From: Monoraphidium neglectum
Lineage: Eukaryota > Chlorophyta > Chlorophyceae > Sphaeropleales > Selenastraceae
Direction of reading: 5' to 3'
DNA: 10,872 bases
Assembly (NCBI RefSeq): GCF_000611645.1
Contig: NW_014011790.1
Coordinates: 1 to 10,872, forward strand
The position numbers were made by a program, and so were the translations under genes. The notes under the pieces were generated by a model, which had not been told where the DNA came from, did not search any database, and saw only the letters and a list, made by a program, of their open reading frames with translations. Positions 1-10,000 of this stretch are shown here, in pieces (within the stretch, counting starts at the first letter, position 1; the number at the start of each line of letters is the position of its first letter).

Positions 1-382
1 CCGCGCGCCAGCGCCTGCGCCGCGCGCTGGCCCCGCTCCGCGCCGCGCTCGCGGCGCGCGGCGCCGAGCTGCACGCGGCGTCGGCGCGGCTGCAGCAGGC
101 GGCGGCGCGGCTCGGCCGGGCGCAGCAAGAGCGGGAGGACCTCTTAGCAAAGGCGGGCGCCCTCGAGGCGCAGCTATTAGACGACGGCCGCAAGCTGGCG
201 CGGGCAGAGGGCTTGGTCCCGAAGCTTGAGGAGCGCTGCGCCTCGCTGGGCGCGGAGCGGCGCCGGCTGCAGGAGCGAGCGGCGGCGCTCGCAGTGCGGG
301 CAGAGAGGGCGGAGCAGCAGCTGGCGGCGGCGCGGCGCGCGGCGGAGGGGAGCGCCAAGGAGGCAGAGCAGCTGCGGGGCAG
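1..382 (+). CDS. exon 1 (5' truncated), coiled coil
   Basis: The frame runs from base 3 without a stop and gives residues 1-126 plus two bases of an Arg codon. It is an Arg/Ala/Leu/Glu-rich helix with segments such as RLQQAAARLGRAQQERE and LEERCASLGAERRRLQERA. The exon is open to the window edge, so its true start is not visible. The donor is GGCAG|GTGCGC at 383, phase 2. The following sequence loses coiled-coil character and becomes pyrimidine-rich, as expected of an intron. Confidence 0.8.
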
Positions 383-1670
383 GTGCGCCTCCGCAACTGC
401 AATTTGGCGGCACCACTTGGCTGCGGCCTCGCACAATTTTTTGCTGGTCTACTCCTCTCTCGCGCCCGGCACGAGCCACCAGCCCTGTCTCTACCTGTCT
501 TGACGTGAATGCGTGCGCTTTAAATCACACTCAACAGGTGCTCCCAGCAGCAGGCGTCCGGCGGCGGCCTCCTGGCGCAGCTGCAGGACGCCGAGGCGGC
601 GCTGAGGGCCGGGCGCGAGACTAGCTCTCGGCTGCTGGAAGAGGGCCGGGCGCTGGGCCAGCGGGTGTGGCGCGATGGTTGGCACTGCCCATGCCCGTGC
701 CCCCTGGGCGTGCGGCCTCCTTAGGGCCCGTACGCCGCACGGCAGGGGTCTGGCGAAGCCGTGACTGTGGTGCTGGGGAGCGGGGGGAAGGCGCCCATTT
801 GTGACACCGTCACGCCAAACGGCGTGGGCCCCACCGCCTCGTCGGCACTGCTGACTTGTGCCGAACCGCACTCGCTCGTGCGCCTGGGTGCTTGGGCACT
901 TGGGTGTTTACCGATGTGATGTCTGGCGCGCACGCGCCCCGCGCCGCAGGTGCAGCAGCTGGAAGCGGACTTGGCAGCTGCCCAGGCCGAGCTTGGGTCC
1001 GCCCAGCGGGAAGCTTCCGCCACCGCGCGAGCCCTGCAGCACCAAGCCGCGGTCTCCGAGGCGCTGCGCGCCCAGCTCGCCGCCGCAGAGGCCGCGGCGC
1101 GCGTGCGTGCGCTGATAACGGGCAAGGCGGACGAGCACGCGGGCGCCGGCGCGGCCCCGGATCGGGCCGAGGGAGCTGCGCCGGAGGGCGCGCGCCCAGG
1201 CGGCCAGGCAATTGAGGACGCGGACAGCGGCGCTGCTGCTGCGGCGGCGGCGGCGGCCTTGGAAGCCAAGGACAGGAGGATCTGCGAGCTGCGCGCCGCG
1301 CTTGCGGCGGCGCTCGGTGACGCAGCGGCCGCTTTCGCCGGCAGCGGGGATAGGAGCCTGAAGCCAGGCGGTTCGGTCGTCGGGGCAGGCGCAGTGGCTG
1401 ACCCGAAGTTGGAGCGGATACGCCAGTTGACGTCAGCGCTCACCGAGGCGTCCGCCGCGGCGGACGCGGCGGCGGCAGCGGCGGCGGCGGCGGGGCGCGC
1501 CGGCGGCGCCGCCGGCGTCGCCGTCGGGGCGACTGGCAGGGTTATGGTGGCGCATGCGGCTGCGAGCGGGGGCGGCGGCGTCAGCTCTGACCCGGATGAC
1601 CCCAAGTCCCATCGCATCAGAGAACTGCGGGCCGCCCTGGCCGATGCCATGGCAGAGCTGGACCAGATGC

Positions 1671-1704
<34 letters not shown>

Positions 1705-4011
1705 GCAGCAGGGGGAGGAGGGAGGCGGCCCCAACCTCCACGACGCGCGGTCCGAGGCTGCTCACCTGCGCTCCGAGTGCGCCGCGCTGCGCGGCGACGC
1801 GGAGGGCTTGCTGCGCCGCGCGGCAGCGGCCGAGGCCACGCTGGCAGCTTCGCGGCAGCTGCTGCTGGACGCGGACGCGCGAGAGTCGTCGGCCCTCCAG
1901 CGCGCCGCGGCGTCCGACGCGCGCGCCGCCGACGCCGCGCGACGCCTCGGGGCAGCCGGCGCGGCGCTGGACGCGGCGCTGCGGCGCGCGGGCGACGCAG
2001 AGGATGAGCTGGCGGTCGCGGTTTCGCGCGCCGAGGAAGCCGAGGGGCAGCTGCAGGGGCTGTGCGATCTCGAGTCCGCGTGGCGCGCCGACAAGGCGGC
2101 GATGGACGCGCGGTTTGCGGCGCTGCAGGCGGCGTTGGAGGAGGAGGGCGCGGCGCTGCTGAGTCAGCAGTTGCGGGGCCGGCAGCTGGACGCGGCCGGC
2201 CACAGCAGGGAGCTCGGAGAGGCAAAGGCTCGGCTGCAGGAGGCACGGCTTGAGGCGCAGCAAATGGAGGGAGAGCTGCGGCGGGAGCTCGCCGCCGCCG
2301 CCAAGGGCGCCGCCGCAGCGGCGGCGGAGGCCGCGGCGCTGCGCGGCGAGCAGGACGGCCTGCTGCGGCGGGCAGCTTGTTGCGAGCGCGCGCTGCGCGA
2401 CGCCGCCGTCTGCGCCGCGGAAGCGGGGGCTCGCGCCGACGGGCTGGCTCGCCAGGCGGCCGCGGCGGTGCGAGCTTATCGCGGCGCCAGCGATGCTGCT
2501 GCCACGGCGGGCAAGCGCCTGACGCACGAGGCGGCGGGGAGAGCGGCCGCTGAGCAGAGGGCGGCCCAGCTGGACGCCAGCCTCGCCGCCGCGCGCCGCG
2601 AGGGCGCGGAAGCGGGCGCGGCCGCCGCGGCGCTCGGGGCGCGCTGCGAGGAGGCGGAGGCGCGCCTGCGGCGGGCGGCGGAGGATGCCGAGCGCGCGCG
2701 CCGCGAGCGCGACGCCGCGGCGGCCTCTGTGGAAGCCGAGCGGGCGGTGAATGCGCGGCTGCTGTCCGAGCTCCAGGCAGCGCAGCGCGGCGCCGCCGGC
2801 GCCGCCTCCGAGGCGCAGGCGCGGGCGCAGGCCGCGGAGGCGCGGGCAGCGGCCGCGCGAGAGGAGTGCGCAGAAGCACTGCGCCGCCTCAGCGAGCGCG
2901 AGAGTGCTGTGTGCGAGCTGCAGCGGCGCGAGCAGGAGCGGCGCGAGTCCGATCATCAGCAGCAGGCGGGGCTGTCGGAGCCGCAGCGCGCGAGGCTGGA
3001 GGGCGGCGCGGCGGCTGCCCTGGCGGCGCAGCAGCAGCACCTTGCGTCAGAGCTCGGCGCGGAGCGCCAGGCGCGGCTCGATGCGGCCGAGCGGCGCGCT
3101 GACCAGGCGGAGGAGCAGCTCTGCCATTTTGGCGCTGAGCTGGCAGAGGCGCGGCAGAGGGCGGCGGAGCTCGAGCTCGAGGCTCGCCTGTGGCAGCAGC
3201 AGCAGCAGCAGCAGCACGGGGAGCTACGAGACGCGTGCGCAGACGCGGCCGCGCCCGTCGACCAGATTGCTCCCAGGCAGGGCGGCGCACTGCGCCAGCA
3301 CAAGGACGCGGCGGCGGCAGCCGCGGCCGCGGCGGCCGCGCTGGCGCGGTCTGAGGGGCAGCTGGAAGCTGCAGAGGCAGAGCTGACCGGCCTGCGAGCC
3401 GCCGCTGCTCACCTGCACGCACAGCTGGCCGGCACCCAGACCGAGCTGGAGGCGGCGCTCTCGCGCGCGTCGGACGCGGGCGCGGCCGCGGCGCTGGCTG
3501 GCGCGGCGGCGGAGACACGGTGGCTGGCTCGGGTGCAGGAGCTCGAGGCGGCGGTTGCCCGGGTGCGGGGAGAATCATGAACTACATATCGCTGCACGGC
3601 TTGCCTGTATGTTCTGCTTGGCCTTGTTGCTGCGGCCTGCTGGGTGGCCGCCTCCAACATGTGCTCGTCAACGACCCCCTGAGTCGCGTGCGCGTGCACC
3701 CGCAGGAGCGGCACAAGCAGGTGGAGCTGCAGGCACACGCCCACGAAGCCGAGGGCCTCCGCGCGCGCGTCGCCGCGCTGCAAACCCAGCTGGCGGCGGC
3801 CGTGGAGGAGGGGTTTATGGCGCAGCATGCGGCGGACGCGTCGGCGGAGCGGGCAGGACGGCTGCGGGACGAGTTGGAGCGAGGGGAGGCGGCGGTAGCA
3901 GCAGCAGCAGCAGCAGCAGCAGCCGCAGCAGCAGCAGCTGCCGAGCAGATTCCTCCTTCAGACGGCAATGCGATCGCCAGACAGCCGGCCGGTGACGCAG
4001 CATTGGGAGCA

Positions 4012-4058
<47 letters not shown>

Positions 4059-7000
4059 GACAACGCCAGCGGCAGCAGCGGCCGTCCCCATTGAGCACGC
4101 CGCTGTGGGCAGCGCAGGCCCGAAGCGGCGGAGCGACGCGGCGGAGGAGGTAGCGGCGCTGGCAGGGAAGCTGGCGAGGAGCCAGCAACAGCTGCGGACG
4201 CTGACTCTGCAGGTGCAGCAGCTGCAGGCCGAGAACGCCAGGTGAGCTTTTTGGTCTTTGCCAAGCCAAGGTCTTGGCTCGCCATTTGCTACTATGTGGG
4301 TCCCTGCCAATGCACTTTTGAGTGCCTGTTGCCTTGCAACATCAGCGCTCATGATCCTGACGCTGCTGAGTGCACCGCGCTCGGGTCTGCAGGCTGCAGA
4401 AGGCGCTCCAAAGCAGGCCGCATCAGCCAGCCGTGCAAGAAGGGCCCGTCACTGCGGCGCCGGGCACTCGGCCGTGCACAGAGAGCTCCAGCGGCATCGA
4501 GGCCGCCCTAGCGGCCGAAAACCTTGACCTGTGAGCGCAATAGCGCCTGAGCTCGTGCTGTTGTTTCAGGATCGCACTCGCCTATCACATTGCAACCTCT
4601 AGACAGGCGCTCGCGGTGAGGATCATCGTCGCGGCGCTGCTGCTAGCTGCTTGCGGTTTTTCGCACTGCCATACCTTGTGCTGCCGGGCGATCTGATGCA
4701 GCGCGCGGCGCGCCAGGCCAGCACACTGACCGTTCGTTGGTGCCGCGTGCAGGGTGAACCGCGTGACGGCGGGCCACCAGAAGCTCAGGCTGCTCAAGGC
4801 GCGCCTCGTGCAGCGCGATGCGGAGGTGGAGCAGCGCGCGATCGAGGTGGGAGGGGTGTGGGGAGTCTGAGGACGGGGTCGCCTGGGAGGAGAAGACGAG
4901 GCAAGGCGAAGGTTCAACCAGATCGGTTGCCGCAGACCGTTGACGCGTTGGGCTGTCGGGTCTTGCCTACGCTATGGCTGCAGGTGCGACAGCTGGAGAC
5001 GCGGGTGCGGTCTTTGTCCCGTCAGAGCGACCACGAGGCCGGCACCAATGGCGTCAAAGCAGGTGGGGTTGTGGTCAACCAGGGTGTTGACCGGTGCTGG
5101 TGACACTCAGGTGAAGTTGATTCTCCGCCTGTACGGTACAAGGAGATATCTGGAGCTGAGAGTCGACAACTTTGGCTTTGATTCATTTCCAGACAGACTG
5201 CGTTCCATACTTGCACGCGCGATCACTTGGTAAAGGGCGAGCGTGCATCACCCGGTCTGATGCAAATTACAAGTAGATCAAACTTTTGATGGAACATATA
5301 CTGCGCAAAGTTCGCTGATCGTCGATCTGGCTCAAGCTGAGAATTGCAGGCGCGCGCAGTAGGTTGTATATGTAGCACGGTCGCGTACGTCTATGACTAC
5401 ACATGCATCGCGCATGCAACTCGGAGCAGAGTCCGACACCAACTTACTCGTGCCGCGTCGTCGCGCAGCACCAGTCCTGGGGCGCGACACGCTGTACACA
5501 ATTACCGCATGCCGGCATCCGTGCGCGCGCAGGAGCTGAGCTACCCATGGACGGACCCATGCTGTCAGCCATCGAGGCGGCGGACCTGCGGGCAGAGGTG
5601 GACGCGTATCGGGTGGGTGACGCGCCTCCCGCCTTGCCACCTCCTGACCTTCGGCTTCCGCTGCTCCTGGCAGCAGCAATGATGCAGCTGCCAAATCCCC
5701 ACCGCCTGCGCCCTCTGATGAACGCCTCACGTCTCCTTTTCCTGCTGCCTCTCACCAGCGCGCCCTGGCGGCCGCTCAAGAGGAGGCTGCTGCAGCCATG
5801 ACGCTGGCTAATGAGGCACGCGCGCAGGTGGGGTTCACAGCATAACCATTCGCGCCGCGCGGCGCGGCAGATTGCGGCTGCACTCAGTGAATCGCAATGC
5901 AGCAGGAGCGCTGCTGCATTAGATACACAGCATGCAGCCGTATGCGCAGGGCATCGAGCGCAGGCACCCCATGACTGCAGGCCAAGGCTGCGGCAGAGGC
6001 CCGCCGAGAGGATGAGAAGCAGCGGCTTGACTGGCGACGGTCGCCCGGCGGTGGGTTTGGGGCGGCGGATGCAAGGGGATGCCGGCTGTCTGGAGCGTGA
6101 AAAGCACCAGCAAACATGAGCTGCCTTGTGTGTGCATTTGTACGGGCGTTAGGCGTGCGTTGCTGCAGAGGATAAACATTACGCCAACTGTTGTTCGATA
6201 CATCACTTGTTGATTCGAGCACCCTCGCCCCTGCTGCCGCCCTTGCTCCCAGGAGCGGCCGAGGAGGGCGCCGGCGAGGCGGTGCCGCACGCGCCTGCGC
6301 TTTGGGCCAGGGTGGTCGCCCTGCAGTCCGAGCTGGACCGCGCGCAGGAAGACGTCCGCACCGCAAACGCGCGCCGGGCGGAGCTCGCGCAGGTGTGGGT
6401 GCGCGTGCGTTTGCGTTTGCGGCAACCCCAAAACCTGCCCCTGAACGGCGCGCGTTTTGCAGCACACGCACAGCTGCTCAGTGTCGGACCGAGCAGCGTC
6501 GAGCGGGCGCCGCGGCCCCGCCGGGCATGGGTCAATCGGTTTCCGTGAAGCTTCGTTGCAACCCTCGGTGCTGCACCACTACATCGCGCCGCGCTCCCCA
6601 CCGCGCCGCCCCGCGCGTGGTCAACGCGCGCGCAGGTCAACGCCGAGCTGGCGCAGCAGCTCTCAGACGGCGAGCGCCGCCTCCGCGAGGCCGCGGCCGC
6701 GTCGTCGGTGCTGCAGGCGCAGCTCGCGGCGCTGCAGGACGCGGCTGCGGCGAAGGACCGGGTCATCGAACAGGTGCGGCTGCTGACCGGCCGCCCGACC
6801 CCTGCAGCCTCTTCACCCCCACGCGTTATCTGCCCTCGCCCTCTCTGTCGTGCCCTTGGTGCAGCAGGCCGTGAGCGACGCCTGCTGTTTGAGTGGCATG
6901 CTTTTTGTTGTTTCTTGTGCATGCTGACGTCATCATGCGTTTCAATGTCATGCACGCACCCGTAATTTATGCCCCCCGTATCACAACCCCCTGCAGCTCA

Positions 7001-10000
7001 AGGCACTGTGTGAGGGCGACCAGGGCAGCATCAGCGGGGCCGCGGCGCCGCACGACGGCCGCCCCGGCAGCGCCAGCAGCGGCAGCGGTGGGCGCAGCAG
7101 CGCGCGGCAGAGCAGCGTCAGGAGCGGGGAGGGCCGGCACCACTCCCGCATTGACAAGGTGGGACCGCCCCGCAGGACGCCCCCCGCCAGGCAGCGGCGC
7201 CCCCTTCTCCTCGCAAATTCGTATTTGTGCTGTATGGCCGATGCTGACTCTTTCAATGAATCTTGCCTTCATCACACGGCACGTCCAAGCATACCCCCCC
7301 CTGCTGTCCTGGTCACGCCTGTGGGCAAACTCTTGATCACACACTGTGTTGAAGTCTCCGACATAACCTTGGTCAAATTCCTGGTCGACTCTTGGTCAAC
7401 TCTTGGTTCAACCAGGTCGCGTCTGCGTGGAAGGAGGCTGGGAGGCTGAAGGGCCTCAAAATTGAGGAGCTCAACTTCCAGCTGGGGCAGGTGCAGGGTT
7501 CTTGCTTGGTGCACCCTCCAACTGGTTTACTTCCGTCAACCCTAAACCTTGAACCCAAATGGTCGCACGGGAGGCATCGAAAGGACAAACCGCTTCCGCC
7601 ACGCAGAGGCTCGCGTGTTTCACCGCCCCGCTGCGGCGTCCGAGCGGCGCGACGCGCCCGAGCCGCGGGCGCACGGCGTGCCTTCGGCTGCCTGTCCGAT
7701 GGGCCCGAGCCGCGGCACACCCTGGCAAGTGCTCACCAGTGCCGCCCCCCGTCGCGGCTCCTGGCCCCGCGCTGCGTCACGTCATCGCAGGCGTCCGTGC
7801 AACTGGAGCACCTGCGGCGGGAGACGGCGGGGCTGACGCAGCAGCTGGTTGAGGCGCAGGTGCGGCGGCCGGCGCACGCCTGTGGGTCAACTGCAGAGTG
7901 CCGAGTGCTGCGGTCAAACCCTGGTCAAACGTCGCGGCTTGAGCGGCCCCTGCTCGGCCAAGCAAGTCGTGGGGCGCAGCCAGGAGTGGGGTGCGCCGCT
8001 TGTCCACAGTGTGCCACGATGTTGGCAGCAGCCTGACGCGCCCCGGTTTCCCTGAACGTGCATCCCCACCAGGCCCGCGCAGCCGCGGCAGAGTCGGCCC
8101 TCATGCAGCAGCGCGAGGCTGCGGCGGCGCAGGCCGACGCGCTCGCCAGCGCCGTGCGCACCAAGGACAGCGGGCTTGCTGCCGGCGAGGTGAGCCGTCG
8201 CTCGATGGGCGGGCGCGGAACAAAGACAGTTGTGTAGGTACGGCCCACTATTAAAGTAGACCGCTTGCTGTGAAGATGGGCAGCGCCATGCGGCCGTGCT
8301 GCATTGCGTGCAGCTGTCTGCAACCCTCCCTGTGGTGCGGACGGACCGGTCAAAAAAAGGCGAAGAGGCTGGGGTGCTGCGCAATTTGCTCTCCCGCGCA
8401 GGCGCGCATCCAGGCGCTAGAGGCGGAGCTGCACGCCGCCAACGGGCGCTGCGCGGCGCTGCAGCGGCAGCTTGAGTTTGCTGAGGGTGAGTGACCTGCA
8501 ACACGCAGTGGCTACCAACCCTTGCGCGATGAAAGAGTGCATGCAATTCCAGAACGGGCGGGAATACGACCCTTCGGTTGCTAGCGCAGACTCGACTCTC
8601 ACATCCAATCTCACACCCGCGTGCAGCGGCGAACGCACGCACCCTTGTTTTGACGTACTTCCGATTGCGCCCGCCTCACCCCGCCCGCAGCCGAGGCGGC
8701 GCGCCTCTCAGAGGCGTCCGCGCAGCTGAGCGGCCGGGCCGACGCGCACGCGGACGCGGCGGCCGCCGCCAGGGAGGACGCCGCGTCGGCGCGGCGCGGC
8801 GGCGAGGCGCTGCGCCAGCAGCTGGAAGCGGCGGTCGCGCAGGCGAGCCGGCACTTACTGTCGCGGCCCCCATGCTCAAGAACCGTGATTTATGGTGGCC
8901 GCCTTGTTTTGTGTATGATGTATGTATACTGAACAGAGGTTGTCCATGCATCATTTGGCGCCCCTTGAATTGCGACCCTTGTGCTGAATTCTCCCCCAAC
9001 GCTCCTTCGGGTGAGCCTTGAGCGCCGCCCCCAAACACCCGCCCGCGCCGCAGGCGCTCAGCGAGCGGCGGCGCCTGGAGGCGCTCGACGCCGCCGTCTC
9101 GCGGCTCTGCAGCGTGCTGCGGCAGCTGCTGCTGTCGGTGGCGCCCGCCGCGGTGCAGAGCAGCGCCTGCGGCGGCGGCGGCATCAGCAGCAGCGACGCC
9201 GCGGCGCCGGACTCCCCTTTCGGCGGCGGCCTGCCGGCGCCGTTTGCGGGGCTCCTGCTGGGCAGCCCCGAACGGCGCGGCGCGGGGCCGCAGGGCAGGG
9301 CGGACGGCGGCGGGTCTGTCGCTCTACTAGAGGAGCTGATCGATGTGGTGGGCCCCTTGCGCTCGGCTCGGCCGCGCGGCCTCCGCTCCGCCTCCGGATG
9401 CAACAGCCTCTGTTTCACCCGGCTGCACTACCGCCCCACGCGCCCCGCTGCCCGTGACCTGCTGCGCGCGCGACATGCTTGCAGCAGCTAGGCCGCCCGC
9501 CCCCCTTCCCCAGACACCCGCGAGCTCCGCAAAGCCCCTCCCTGATGCCACACAGCCACATCCCATAAGCCTGGATGGCTCCGGGTGCGGGCGACCGCGG
9601 GATCTGGTAACAATCCTTATCCTAATCCCCTCCCGACGCTGCTTCAACCGGGCCCGACAGGTTGGCTCCGAACTGTCGCGTCGGCTGCGCGAGGCGGCGG
9701 CGGCGGCGCAGCGGCTTGCTGAGCTCGAGGCGCGGCTGGCTGCCAAGGGGGACGACGCGGCCAGGCTGCAGGCAACCCTCAGGTCTGGTTCCCCTCATGG
9801 CTGCGCCGCAACCCTGCTTTCACAAAGCCTTGAAACTCGTTCGCCGCCGCAAGGAAACTGGTAGATTCCAACAGTCATGAGAGCGGGTGGTGGTGGCGGC
9901 AGCGCTTTCAAGCGGTCCACTGGGGCTGGTCGTGCATGCACAAGGTGCACTCTGAGTTTGTCCGACAGCCGGTCACCCGCGGCGCGCGTACCGCAGGGCC

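Noticed and set aside
226..624. Plus-strand open frame covering exon 1, intron 1 and exon 2
   Set aside because: An out-of-frame Arg-rich shadow in exon 1, and it crosses an intron with good splice sites.
1433..3040. Long minus-strand open frame opposite exon 3 (535 codons); others at 1617-2879 and 721-1734
   Set aside because: They mirror GCN/CAG/CTG-rich sense codons, giving Arg/Pro/Leu/Ala/Ser-rich low-complexity products. They share no splice logic, and the sense frame has consistent heptads.
4651..5103. Plus-strand open frame across introns 5 and 6 (150 codons)
   Set aside because: It runs through two introns and reads exon 6 in a Gly/Pro-rich frame. Only the exon 7 part is in the correct frame.
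5547..5612. Second gene starting at the Met in exon 8
   Set aside because: The acceptor before it matches exon 7 in phase 1, coiled-coil character continues, and no promoter-like or polyadenylation signal was noticed between 5103 and 5547.
5688..5758. Upstream extension of exon 9 in the same open frame
   Set aside because: It would need a 71-base intron with an unusual donor. The translation is Pro/Ser-rich, and a strong pyrimidine tract followed by CACCAG marks 5759 as the start.
7536..7550. Telomere-like CCCTAAACC
   Set aside because: A single copy with no tandem array; chance occurrence in intron 14.
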